Positions 1 to 11,201 of a DNA stretch of 64,000 nt are shown here, piece by piece. This DNA is from Capsicum annuum. Taxonomy: Eukaryota; Streptophyta; Magnoliopsida; Solanales; Solanaceae. The notes under the pieces were generated by a model, which saw only the letters and a program-made list of their open reading frames with translations, was not told the DNA's origin and searched no databases. Where the stretch lies: contig NC_061114.1 of NCBI RefSeq assembly GCF_002878395.1, positions 146,692,545 through 146,756,544 of the forward strand, in the 5' to 3' direction. The translations under genes and the position numbers were made by a program. Each line of letters starts with the position of its first letter. The stretch's first letter is position 1.

Positions 1-960
1 GTCGAGAGCAGGTGAGGACCCATAGATGTATGTTGATGAAATGAAGAAAATTACACAGATTATGCATGTGACTGAGGAAGAAAGTGTGGAGCTGGCTTCT
101 TATCAGTTGAAGGATGTTGCCTATGATTGGGTGCAGATGTGGAATAAGGGTAGAGAGGAAGATACCGCTCTGGTGACTTGGCAATTGTTCCAAGTGCTTT
201 CTTGGATAGATTCTTTTCTCTTGAGTTACAGAAAGCTAAGATAGAGGAGTTTATGAATTTCAGACAAGGCTCCATATCGGTTAAAGAGTATTGTCTTAAG
301 TTTAATTACCTATCGAAGTATGCTCCTAATATGATGGCTGACTCGAGGACTAGTATGAGCAAGTTTCTATCTGGGGTGTTGAGTTATGTGGTGAAAGAAT
401 GTAGATCTTCTATGATCAATAGGGAGATTGATCTTCCTAGGTTAATGATTCATGCCCAATAGATTGAGTCAGACAAGATAAAGGAAAGAAAAAGAGTAAG
501 AAGGATTAAGAGAGTCAGATCGGAGCAACAAGGGTCTAGTCAGACTAGATTCTCCAGAAGGAGTTGCCCTTAGTTTTAGAGACGTCCATTTATACCTACG
601 CCTTTCTCAGCTAGTGCTCTCGTATATCGGGGTAGGAAGGAGCTTAGGAATAGGTCGGTACCTTCCAGATCTGAGGACAGTGTAAGCAATTGGCCACATC
701 CTCCTTCATGTGCTAAGTATGGTAAAGACCATTTTGGGGAGTGTTATATGGGGCAGCAGGGCTATTTTGGTTATGGCAAGTTGGGCTACGTACTTAGACA
801 CTACCCGTATGCCAGACAGCGAAGTCGTGATGACTGTCCCCAGAGTCGGGCTACTAGTGCCCCGCCTTCCACAGCCCATCCAATTTCTCTTTTGGGTGTT
901 TTATCTAGTACTGCTGGTGGTCATCGCCAGAATCTTTTCTATGCTATACCACCTCATTAG
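1..960 (+). pseudogene. Element 1 gag (capsid/nucleocapsid), 5'-truncated and frameshifted
   Basis: Remnant of the gag protein of a Ty3/gypsy chromovirus, the structural protein that packages element RNA. The window begins inside it. Capsid-like segments are readable in two frames: positions 26-200 (ending near DWVQMWNKG) and 205-462 (with MNFRQGSISVKEY and FNYLSKYAPN, typical of plant gypsy gag), so there is a frameshift near 180-205. A stop follows at 460. A basic, Arg/Lys/Gln-rich stretch lies at 470-570. At 709-830 is a decayed nucleocapsid zinc-finger region: C...DHFGEC is visible, but the second knuckle reads F-G-Y-G-K-L-G-Y where Cys and His are expected. Minus-strand element B has a very similar gag, so both belong to one family. 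Confidence 0.8.
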
Positions 961-990
961 GAGCAGGAGGACTTTCCCGATGTTTTCACT

Positions 991-1500
991 GGTATGCTCC
1001 GTGTTTTCTATTTTGATATCTATGTGTTGATGGAACCCGATTCGAGTTTTTCTTATATGACACCTCTAGTTGCTATAAATTTTGAAACGGATCCTAAACT
1101 AATTTCTGAGCCTATTTTGGTTTCTACTCTGATAGGAGAGTCTGTCATTGCTAAGTGGGTTTATAAGAAATGTCTTATTATTGTCTTTTATCGGGTTATG
1201 TATGCTGATTTGATTGAGCTAGATATGGTTGACTTTGATATCATTCTGGGTATGGATTGGCTTCAGTCATGCTATGCATCTATTGATTGTCGTGCCCGTG
1301 TTGTCAAGTTTCAGTTTCCTGATGAACCTATCCTCAAATGGTCAGGGAGTTCTGTGATTCCTAAGGGTTGTTTCATATCCTATCTCAAAGCTAGGAAGTT
1401 TATTTCCAAGGGTTGTATCCACCATTTGGTTTGGGTTAAAGACACTAAGTCTGAAACCCCAACCATTCAGTCAATTATTGTTGTTAATGAGTTTCTTGAT
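991..1500 (+). pseudogene. Element 1 aspartic protease (retropepsin-like) domain
   Basis: This is the protease segment of the element 1 polyprotein, which would cut Gag-Pol into its parts. The frame is open from 994 into RT at 1689. The region normally holding D-T/P-G-(A/S)-T-x-S-F reads MEPDSSFSYMTPLVA, so the catalytic Asp-x-Gly is not recognisable and the enzyme is presumably dead. Downstream landmarks of the family are clear: FDIILGMDWLQSCYASIDC at 1228-1287 and the stretch after it describing a cysteine-arginine turn and FPDEPIL. The assignment rests on these landmarks and on the position between gag and RT. Confidence 0.75.
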
Positions 1501-2379
1501 ATCTTTTCAGAAGATCTCCCTAGATTACCTCATGATAGAGAGATAGAGTTTGGGATTGACCTTCTTTCGGATACTCAGCCTATTTTCATTCCTCCGTATC
1601 CCATGGCTCCCATGGAACTTAAAGAGTTGAAGGAGCAATTGAAAGATCTTTTAGACAAAATCTTTATAAGACCTAGTGTGTCCCCGTAGGGTGTACCTAT
1701 TCTGTTTGTGTGTAAGAAATATGGTTCTTTATGGATGTGTATTGATTACCGACAGCTTAATAGGGTTACTATCAAGAATAAATATCTGCTTCCTCAAATT
1801 GATGATTTATTTGATCAATTGCAAGTTGCGAGCTACTTTTCAAAGATAGACCTCAGATCCGATTATCACCAACTTAAGGTTAGGGAATGTGATATCCCCA
1901 AGACAGCCTTCCGAACTCGTTATGGTCATTTTGAATTTTTAGTGATCTCTTTCGGGTTAACTAATGCTCCAGCGTCTTTCATGGATCTTATGAACTGTGT
2001 ATTCTAGCCATATCTGGATTTATTTGTAATAGTGTTCCTTCATGATATTCTTATTTACTCCCGAAGTGAGGGTGATCATGCGGATAATCTTCAAATCGTG
2101 TTGGAAACTCTTTAAACTCATCGGTTGTATGCTAAGTTCAGTAAGTGTGAGTTCTGGCTAAACTCTGTAGCCTTGTTGGGTCATGTTGTTTCTTCCGAAG
2201 GTATTAGAGTTGATCCTCAAAAGATAGAGGCTATAAAGAGTTGGCTTAGACCTATTTCTCTTTCTGATATCAGAAATTTCTTGGGTCTAGCTGGTTATTA
2301 TCATCGTTTTGTTGAAGGGTTTTCATCTATTGCATCTCCTATGACCCATTTGACCCAAAAGAAAGTGAAGTTCTTATGA
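1501..2379 (+). pseudogene. Element 1 reverse transcriptase domain with damaged active site
   Basis: Reverse transcriptase of a Ty3/gypsy element. Visible in order: IEFGIDLLSDTQPI and the PMAPMELKELKEQL linker (1549-1650), [12 protein letters not shown] (1735-1770), [20 protein letters not shown] (1801-1860), [24 protein letters not shown] (1909-1980), and [17 protein letters not shown] (2278-2332) in the connection. Stops occur at 1687, 2005, 2113 and 2377. The catalytic box, normally F-I-D-D-I-L, reads F-L-H-D-I-L at 2035-2052, so the first catalytic Asp is lost. Several stops sit where the family has Trp, Gln or Arg, consistent with C-to-T or G-to-A decay. Confidence 0.9.
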
Positions 2380-3130
2380 TCCAAATCTTACGAGAAGAGT
2401 TTTCAGGAGTTGAAGACTCGACTCACTTCAACCCCTATGTTGACTTTGCCTGACGGTGTTGATGGTTTTATGGTGTATTGCAATGCTTCCAGAGTCAGTT
2501 TAGGTTGTGTATTGATGCAAAAGGGCAAGGTTATAGCTTATGCTTCCAGGCAGCTAAAGCCTTACGAGAAGAATTATCTTACCCATGACCTTGAATTAGC
2601 TGCCGTGGTTTTTGCTTTGAAAATCTGGAGACATTATTTGTATGGTGTCCATGTCGACGTCTTCACGGACCATAAGATCTTGCAGTATGTATTCACCCAA
2701 AAGGAGTTGAATCTTAGGCAGAGACGATAGTTAGAACTATTGAAAGATTATGATATGAGCGTGCTATATCATCTAGGAAAGGCCAATGTAGTTGCAGATT
2801 CCCTTTGTCGGAAGTCTATGGGTAGCGTAGCACATGTGGAGATTGGTAAGAAGGAGTTAGACCTTGAGGTACATTGTTTGGCTAGATTAGGGGTTAGGTT
2901 GTTTGGTGATGCTGAGGGTAGTATATGAGTGCAAAGCAGTTCCAAATCCTCTTTAGTTTTGGAAGTGAAGGAGAAGCAAGACAGGGATCCTACCTTGGTC
3001 AGGTTAAAAGAGTCAGTTAAAGACCAAAAGGTGGAGGTTTTCTCCCAAGGGGGCGATGGCATTTTGAGACTCTGAGAAAGATTATGTGTTCTTGATGTTG
3101 ATAACTTAAAGAAGAGGATTATGGCGAAAG
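2380..3130 (+). pseudogene. Element 1 RNase H domain and linker to integrase
   Basis: RNase H removes the RNA strand during reverse transcription. Recognisable pieces: [18 protein letters not shown] (2467-2520), [37 protein letters not shown] (2581-2640), [21 protein letters not shown]. The first catalytic Asp, in Y-C-D-A-S, is Asn here; the Glu of DLEL and the Asp of TDHK are kept. A stop at 2728 replaces the Trp of the R-R-W-L-E-L motif. The linker encodes LGKANVVADSLCRKSMGSVAHVE, which is characteristic of plant gypsy pol, followed by a diverged stretch to 3130. Confidence 0.88.
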
Positions 3131-4390
3131 CGCATGGTACGCAATAATCAATCCATCCTGGTGCTACCAAGATGTACCATGATTTGCGGGAAATTTATTG
3201 GGGAAACGATATAAAGAGGAACATAGAAGAATTTGTGGTGAAGTGTTCCATGTGTCAACAGGTTAACATAGGCCATCAAAGGCCCAGTGGCGTGATGCAA
3301 GAGTTTAGCATTCCTACTTGGAAGTAGGAAGAAGTGAATATGGACTTCATAGTTAGTTTGCCTCCTTCTCGTCTCCATCATGATTCGATTTGGGTTGTCG
3401 TAGATCGGCTGACAAAATCAGCTCATTTCTTCCCTATGCATTCATCGTATACAGCTGAAGATTATGCTAGAATATATATTTGGGAACTCATCAGACTTCA
3501 TGGAATCCCTTTGGCTATTATTTCTGATAGAGGTACTCAGTTTTAGAAATCTTTCCAGAAGGGCCTCGGTACCCAAATTCGTTTAAGTTCTGCTTTCCAT
3601 CCGCAAACAGATGGCCAGGCCGAGTGGACCATTCAAAATTTAGAAGATATGTTGAGGGCTTGTGTGCTTGATTTTAAAGGTAGTTGGGATGAGCACTTAG
3701 CATTAATTGAGTTTTCTAACAATAACAGTTTTCATGCTACTATTGGAATGACCCCGTTTGAAGCTTTGTATGGTAGAAGGTGTAGATCACCCATTGGTTG
3801 GTTTGAAGTTGGTGAGGCTGCCGCGACTGGACTGGATGCGGTGTTTGAGGCTATGGAGAAGGTTAAGTTAATTCGGAAAAAGTTGAAAACCACCCAAAGT
3901 CGTCAAAAATCATACGTAGATGTAAGGAGGAAAGACCTTGAATTTAATGTTGGTGATTTAGTTTACTTGAAAGTTTCACCCATGAAAGGGGTGAAGAGAT
4001 TTGGGAAGAAAGGAAAACTAAGTCCCCGTGACATTGGTCCCTATAAGATTGTGGATTGCATTGGGAACGTAGCGTATAAGGTTGAATTGTCCACAGAGTT
4101 ATCTAACGTCCATCCGATTTTCCATGTTTCTATGCTTAAGAAGTCTATTGGTGATTCTGTTGTGATTGATCCTTTCGAAAGATCGGGTATTCAAGATAGT
4201 CTTTCATATGAAGAGATTTCGGTTGAGGTTTTTGACTTTCAAGTTCGTAGGCTAAGAAACAAGGAAGTTCCTTTGGTTAAAGTGCTTCGGTGAAATCAAT
4301 CCTTGAATAGTGCTACTTGGGAGGCCGAAGCGGATATGCACGCCAAATATCCCCACCTCTTTCCTATGAATCTTGAGTATGTCAAAGGTA
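3131..4390 (+). pseudogene. Element 1 integrase with C-terminal chromodomain-like tail
   Basis: Integrase inserts the cDNA into the genome. The zinc-binding part shows HPGATKMYHDL and C-S-M-C (3150-3260). The catalytic core keeps all three acidic residues: Asp in VVVDRLTKSAHF (3394), Asp in IISDRGTQF (3520) and Glu in GQAEWTIQNLEDML (3616). Stops at 3325 and 3544 both fall where the family has Trp, as TAG. The C-terminal part has FNVGDLVYLKVSPMKGVKRF (3940-4000), SPRDIGPYKIVD, and then RRLRNKEVPLVKVLR, a stop at 4291, and ATWEAEADMHAKYPHLFP (4312-4368). This last motif is the chromodomain-like tail of Tekay/Del-type chromoviruses, thought to steer insertion to heterochromatin. It is the best preserved domain of this copy. 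Confidence 0.9.
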
Positions 4391-4564
4391 TCGTTCTCTT
4401 TTTATTTAATCCTTATTGCTATGTTTATCTTGGCTTGTGTATTTTCTACGATATCCAAAAAAAATCTAGAATGGAGTATATGCTTCGGAAAGATGATTTT
4501 TTCTATATACTCATTTTCATAGTATTCTTGACCTACCTATCAACATTCGAGGACGAATGTTTCC

Positions 4565-4579
4565 AAGGGGGAGATGATG
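4565..4579 (+). other. Element 1 polypurine tract (plus-strand primer)
   Basis: AAGGGGGAGATGATG lies between the end of pol and the LTR start TGATGCCCCG. It is preceded by TTCGAGGACGAATG, which in this group codes the last residues before the tract (FEDE). The polypurine tract resists RNase H and primes plus-strand DNA synthesis. Confidence 0.8.
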
Positions 4580-6943
4580 TGATGCCCCGAAAAATTTTTT
4601 CGTTAAGATTTTAGATGAAAATGTGTTGAATTCTATTCTTTATCATGATTAATAATTTTTTTGTGTAAAATTTCTGGATATGCGACCCGTCATCGCGTAG
4701 AGAATCAAATAATCTTTCCAATGATATGTGGATCATCCAAAATGGACACTCGAGGGATGAGTTATGATCATTTCGATCTAACCGTGAATAGTTGTGAACA
4801 GTAAATGTGCAGGAAAAAAAATACTGAGGTCAGATGAATTTTAGGGTAAACTTCAAACGATCATAACTCATTGTACATAATGATCTGCGTAAGATACTAT
4901 ATATCAATAGAAAGCTCTAAAAGTCCGCTTTTCAATGAAATTGGTTTCATCCAATTTGGCCATCGGAGCAAAAAGTTATGGTCGATCTACTTCAGCCTAT
5001 CAAAACAGTCCACCAAAGGACAGATTTGACATTATTTGATTTTTAAGGGTATTTTGGTCATTCCTACTCCAATTCATCGGGGTAAACCATGGATTTAAGT
5101 CCATTAAGAGCATTCAATAGCTCATTTTTCTCCAAAATTTCCTAAGGCTCAAACCCCAACTCTACTACTCCAAATTTCATCCTTCTATGTCTCTTAATTG
5201 AACCGTAGAAATTTCAAATTGATTTGGGATTCGAGTTGATCATGTTAAGGGCTTCGAAAAGCACCCTTTATTTTCGTGAATAAAGTTCCAGAGTTGGAAG
5301 TTCATATTTATCTTCAATTTTTAGGTATGTGGGGATTTGAACAAGATTATCCTTTCGATCTTATGCCCAGTATTTTTGTTGAATTACATTGACATGAGAT
5401 TTTACATGTTTTACCATGAATTGGAAATATGGTTTTATATCTTATATTAGTATCCATGAGCTATGGGATTATTTCATCCGATATGTGTATGATGTTGAGA
5501 AGGAATTATGTTCAAAAAGTACTTGATTATGAGAGTATGATGATTTAATTTGTTAAGCCTTGATTTGAACTATCATTCCACTATTTCCTTATTATGAATT
5601 TATAATTGATATTGGAAATTCTATATCCCTACTATGGGTTGATGTCTCACGTACCTTTAAATGAGAGTTGGATGGAAAATTGATAAATGTCGATATTAAA
5701 GTTTCAATGAGTCTTGGTATTTTTTGAATGGTTTTGATGAGTTAAATTATTGAAAATATTATGTATTGAGTCTTCATATCCTTGTCCAAATGTCGAGTCG
5801 GTTATGGTTTAATGCATTGATACCTTGTTGATGTTGAGGAAGATTAAAATATTTTGAGCTAAAATGTGTTGAGTTAGGAATCCACAAATTGATATGATTT
5901 GATAAATGAGAAAGAGATTTGATTTGGTCTTTATGATAGACCCTTGTGATGTTGTGGTGGATTTCCTAACGCGTTCTGAGCTTGCCGGGGAGTAGTACTT
6001 AGCACCGAGAGAAAAATTTGGTATTTCCCGAAACCTATATGCCACCGTAGGGTTGTTTGATGATGATATTATTGGCCAGAGAGCCCAATTGTGATTATTG
6101 TAGTTTTAAGGTCGTACTCCTTGGCAAAGAGTATGATGTTCTCGCCAACGGGGGTTTCAAACCTTGGTATTCTACGTAGCTCATGTGGGGTTGTTGGTTA
6201 TAGGAAACTCCCATGTCCATAAGAGTCATGTTTATTGAAATACCGAGTCACTCCGAGTTTTGATGTGCTAAGTCAAGTTGCCTATGATGATCTATAATGA
6301 TTTAAGAGGTTTTTCTCCTATATTTCCTATCTAAGTTGTTATGAGTTGCATGATTCAATGTCACTCAAGCCAGGTATGTCATTATGGTCCGTATGTGCGT
6401 TTTTACGAAATTTATGCTATTATTTATATTCTAGATGCGCCCCCACATACTCAGTACGTATCTGTTGCTGACCCACATATTTCTCTATGGGATATATTCT
6501 TACCATGATGTATGTTAAGGTACTCAGCCGCATCCGTGATAGTGATAGCCGAGTGCCGCAGCTACGTTCCTTCAGTGGTGAGTCTTCATAGTTCGGGACC
6601 AAGTTTCTAGTTTTGGTGTTGTTGTTTTGTCATCCCTGTGGTCTGTTGAGTCAGTTGGGGGTTTATCCCATTGGCTCGTTGATTTTACTGTATAGAGGCT
6701 ATGTCAGACTAGTGTATTTTTGGGTCGGTTTGTGTATAGACATTCCATATATGTACAGTCTAACGATATTCCATGCCATGTGCGATGTGATATGATATAT
6801 ACTTATATATATATCCTTAGCTCAGCGTGTATGTTATTGTGTTGGAACCCAAGGGTAGTGTTTTGGCTAAAAGGGTTAGCTTGAGGCTACGTGTAGCCTT
6901 GGGCACCGTGTGGCATCTCGAGATGATATTTCGGGGAATTACA
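4580..6943 (+). mobile_element. Element 1 LTR, plus orientation (about 2.36 kb)
   Basis: It starts TGATGCCCCGAAAA directly after the polypurine tract and ends ATTTCGGGGAATTACA, so it has TG...CA ends and the terminal C-rich/G-rich blocks of the Tekay-like LTRs in this window. Internal blocks are shared with the other LTRs here, such as GGGTATTTTGGTCATTCC (5047-5064) and AGTAGTACTTAGCACCGAGA (about 5990). It is the 3' LTR of element 1, but a decayed tRNA-iMet primer site seems to follow it, so it may also have served as a 5' LTR. Short open frames inside it look like chance. Confidence 0.82.
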
Positions 6944-7490
6944 ACTATTGGAATCTGAGAGCCTGACTGGTTACTTGTTCTATCATCCCTCCCTTAGGTT
7001 TAAGCCATCATCTTAAGTCTGTGAGCACTTTACTAAACTCTAAACTGAACTGCAATCACTTTACTCTAGAGTCTAGGGTATAATAATACACATGAATGAT
7101 AAACTCATCCACACCATCATACTTAATCTCAAATCAACAAACTTAAATTCTTGCATACACTGCTTATGTCTACTGATTCACCTTTAATACAACTAGACCC
7201 TTGAATAAATAGTCTGCTCAATATGAATAACACTATCCCAACTATACAACTACTAAACTCCTGTGTTCATGATTCTAATTCTAGATCACATACTGAAAAA
7301 GGGATTTTGAGAAGAAATATGAAAGAACATATGACTTTGGCTCAATGCATGATTTTCATAAACATGAATGAAATATTTCATAATTTAGGACACAAGGGCA
7401 CCGATGAGATACTTTCTGAGATCATATGTAATCCTAGAATTATCTGTAGGGACTGGCTGAGGAAACACTGTCTGTAAGCACTTAACCTTC
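6944..7490. other. Unassigned stretch after the element 1 LTR; possible decayed primer-binding site
   Basis: Immediately after the LTR the sequence TTGGAATCTGAGAGCC (from about 6949) resembles the tRNA-iMet primer site TGGTATCAGAGC with one insertion and substitutions. The rest is AT-rich leader-like DNA. An 84-codon open frame (7223-7477, +) has no motif I recognise and I do not treat it as a gene. Confidence 0.4.
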
Positions 7491-7720
7491 ACTATTTTTG
7501 TCACCTCAAAACTAACGCAGAGTTAGCATGAATAAAGCAAGATGAGGATCTGCATAAATTTCTTAGATAATACTTCTACTGTACGATCTGAGACTTGAAA
7601 GAAGGGAAACATTTCCTAAATTTCTTGTAGCCTCTCAAAGAAAAGTATAGACGTCTTCATACCATTCCACAAGACTCTACTAGACGGATTTATAGACACC
7701 GTAGGACACTTGAACTCTGT
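7491..7720 (-). mobile_element. 5' leader remnant of the minus-strand element that owns LTR A2
   Basis: Read on the minus strand, this stretch resembles the leader of element C (19918-20060): both have a GTAGAGTCT block, then a GAGGCTAC-like block, then AATTTAGGAAATGTTTC or a close variant. It lies directly downstream of the minus-strand primer site at 7721-7732. The gag that should follow to the left is missing. Confidence 0.6.
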
Positions 7721-7732
7721 GCTTTGATACCA
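7721..7732 (-). other. Primer-binding site for tRNA-iMet (LTR A2)
   Basis: On the minus strand this reads TGGTATCAAAGC, one base from the plant initiator-Met primer site TGGTATCAGAGC. A 4-base spacer separates it from the LTR end. Confidence 0.85.
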
Positions 7733-7736
7733 AGTT

Positions 7737-10700
7737 TGTAACGCCCCAAAAAATCACGGCACTTGAAACCACAAGTGATCCCAAGCTAACCCATGAGCTG
7801 GCGTACTATTAAGTAACTGAATTATGGCATAATAAATAACTATTTACTGTGCGGAAACATATTCATACTAATGATATAAAATAGATATAATCTGATAAAT
7901 CTAAAGAATGTAACTAAAATTTACACAACTGACTCTGAATGACATCTATAGAGCCTCTACTATACTAAATATAGATAGTTGGGATATGCCTCCAACTACC
8001 ACTAATCAATACACATGAAACTAAATGAACTATACATGAACTAAAACAGTTTGGAGTTCCCAAAGTAGCAGAATTCATCACCTGCTGGTTGGAATCTGCA
8101 ACTGTCTGATCGGGATGTGTAGGCTATAACTGGTACCTATATTATGAGGAAATGTAGCCACACAAATGTATGTGAATCAGTACTTCTAGAATGTACAGAG
8201 TATGCAGGGGTGAATGCAATAAGTAAAACTGATTTCATTTGTAATCGTAAAATATGCATGCTAATTTTAGGTAGACTCACTAATAAGTTGGAATAAACTA
8301 AAATATGGAAACATCTTAAAACATTAGTAATAAACATGATCTGATAAGTTGGTAAATCTCTACACTTAGTTCTGTAAAACTTACTTTAATGATATAAGTA
8401 TAACTGGAGCTGGGATATGATAACACATAGATACTGTATGAATACTGGGTATGTATAACTGGACTGTACTTAGTTTAAATAACTGGACTGAAACTGTCGA
8501 GTATTATACATATGAGAAAGGGATTGACTAAGTAACATGAGATAACTAAGCATGAATTCGTGAAGACTGTATTATCTGAGAATGCAAGACCAAGTGTATA
8601 ACATGCTTCTTAAATAGTCTGTAAACTGAGATACTAAAATACTGATAGGTGGATAACTGATAACTGTACACTATGGTCAAGTAAACCTAAAACTGAACTG
8701 AGTTGTTGATTTGATTACTAGACTAAGATTGTGACTGAGACTATAACTAAGACTGCAACTGAGACTGTATAGTGAGTTTTGATAACTGATTAAATGATAT
8801 CTAAGTTTATTGATACTGTATTACTGATAAATAGGAGACTGTATCTGACAGTTCTATTTTTGTGGAACTATGCTGAGTTTTGTACTGAGCTGAGTGACTG
8901 TATCTGGCAGTCCTGAATCTGTAGAACTGGACTAAGTTTTGTACTGAGTTTGAAACTAAAATTATGGGAAGTAATTATCTAATCAACATGCCCCTCTTTG
9001 ACCTAATTGGGTTCCAATATATAACCCCAGTTGGAAAGGTATCAGTACCATGCCATGATAAAGACACTGAAAAGGTACCCTCATCTGGAAGGTACTCTAA
9101 TGAGAATGGTGGTACCCTCATTTGATAGGTTAAAACACCTCATCCACCCTCATCTAGCAGGTCTGATGTCTCAACCTATGCTAGCTACATAGTTTTGGAA
9201 AGCAAGGACTGCTTCTAAGGATCACACCCTCTATGGAAAGGTGAGTCCCCATCCTTGGGTTTACTCGGTGATGAATCCTATTCCCATCTAAATAGACACT
9301 GAACTAATTTCCTAATTCATACTAGGATTGACTAAACTATTACTATTTATACTTTTTAACTGAACTGAACTGTATTCACTGAGTTCCGTTGACTGATGGA
9401 AATACTACTGAATTCTGTTAACTGACTGAATACTATAGAGATCTAAACTTAATACTGAATACTACTGAGGTCTGAAATGAATACTAAATACTACTGAGGT
9501 CTGAATTGAATACTACTGAGGTCTGAATAGAATGCTGAATACAACTGATGTCTGAACTGAACTGGACTGATACTTAAATTACTGAGATTTTTCTGAGGTC
9601 TGTAACTGACTGAGTTCTACTGAGTTGTGTAACTGACTGATAGTACTACTGATCGTGACATGACTGATACTATTCTGTAACTGATACTAGCTCTAGGTAA
9701 ACAGCTAAATTGTCGGGTATTAAATACCCCTAGGACTCGATAGAATGAAAGTAAAGAATGACATGTCATAATAGCATACCAATAGTTAATTGTCAACAGT
9801 GCTTTCATTTATACATTTTTTCAAACACTTGGAGGTTATGGACTTGTACCTGGATGAGAACACATGTTAACATGTCTTGATTTCCCTATTCAATTCACAT
9901 GGGCATTCTATCAAGCACATGGAGATTAATATTTGGACATAGGAATATCTTAAAAACATGGGAGTATAGCATGGTTTCATAACCAACGCTGTGAATTGGG
10001 GAAATTACATGAAATTTACTTGAAATAGGACATGGGTAGTTTATCACAACATGTAAGGATAAAACATGTGGAAAACATGAACTTAATATAAGGAATTAAT
10101 TCTAATTATCTTGAATATAGGATCCACCATGGAATCCAACTTAAACTCTAAGGACATGATATGTAAGCCGTTGTTCAAAATAATTCTTGTAGGCATTTCT
10201 CAAACCTTGTAATTCATGGTTTAGGCTTAGCATGGGAGTAGTTAAAAATAATAGTAATAGCATGATTTCACCTCTAAAATCATTGATTAGAGTTTAAATT
10301 TGGGAAACAATACCATTAAAATATGTAATGTTTAATATCACCTACAATTTCATGGAAACATGATTAAAGTTTGAAATTCGTGAAAATTTATTAACAAAAT
10401 TCATGGGAACATGTAAAGATTATAACTTTAAACTTGAAATTTGAGTTTTGGACTCTATGGGTGAAAGAGGGACCATGGATGAACTCCCATATACCTTAAA
10501 GCTATAATCTTGTAGGGGAAACACAATCTTGAAAGCATTCTTGAATTAGGAAACTTGATTCTTGATTCTTTTCTTAATAAAAATTTCATGGAGTTCTTGG
10601 TGTTCTTGAGGAGGCTAGGGTTTTGTTGGAGAGAAAAAAGATGGTTAATAATGTATCTAATGTTTTTGGGGCTGAAATTAAGTGTTAGGGTCATATTTGG

Positions 10701-11201
10701 GTAAGGGGAATTGACCAAAGTATCCCTAGACCTTTTAGGAATTGAATTAACATGTAAAAAAGCTTTTGATCCGCTTCATTTTTTTGTGTCGGGGCGCAGT
10801 CAATGCGACGCATCGAGATCGTGTCGGCTTACTGCCTCACACAAAAAATGCCATAACTTTTTACTCGGGTATCGAATTTTGGTGAAATTAGTATTGTTGG
10901 AAAGCTAATTCAATTATCTACAATTTGGTGGGTTTTTAGCTGTATAATTCCATGTATATACAAAGTTATACACATTTAAAGTAGACCTTTGTTGAATCGA
11001 ATATCAAATTTTGGACGAATCAAATGATTTTAGCTCAACTTGGCTCTAAGTGATTCCTATGAACATTTTTAACCTCAAAAGAAAATCAAACATGAGGATA
11101 AATATTTTAAAACTTGTATTCACATCGAAATTACTTGTATTATAGCTTATACACGTAACAACGACGGTTCATAGACTAGCCCAAAAATGCAAGGTATTAC
11201 A
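7737..11201 (-). mobile_element. LTR A2, minus orientation, unusually long (about 3.47 kb)
   Basis: On the minus strand it starts TGTAATACC (11201 side) and ends GGGGCGTTACA (7737), followed by the primer site. Shared blocks place it with A3 and A4: the CACTTAGAGCCAAGTTGAGC region near 11050, the ATGGGTGAAAGAGGG block near 10460 and the CATGGGTTAGCTTGGGATCAC block near 7790. It is a 5' LTR whose internal part is nearly all lost. On the right it breaks pol of element B exactly in the RNase H-integrase linker. Its extra length comes largely from an expanded low-complexity section at about 8400-9700. Confidence 0.82.
9414..9660 (-). repeat. Degenerate short tandem repeats in LTR A2
   Basis: Repeated units of about 20-30 bases around TACTACTGAGGTCTGAA occur in imperfect succession, grading on both sides into looser repeats of AACTGA and ACTGAGACTG. 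They lie within an LTR and account for part of its extra length compared with its relatives A3 and A4. Confidence 0.75.

Noticed and set aside
7223..7477. 84-codon plus-strand open frame between two LTRs
   Set aside because: No recognisable motif, no family resemblance and AT-rich composition; it lies in leader-type DNA.
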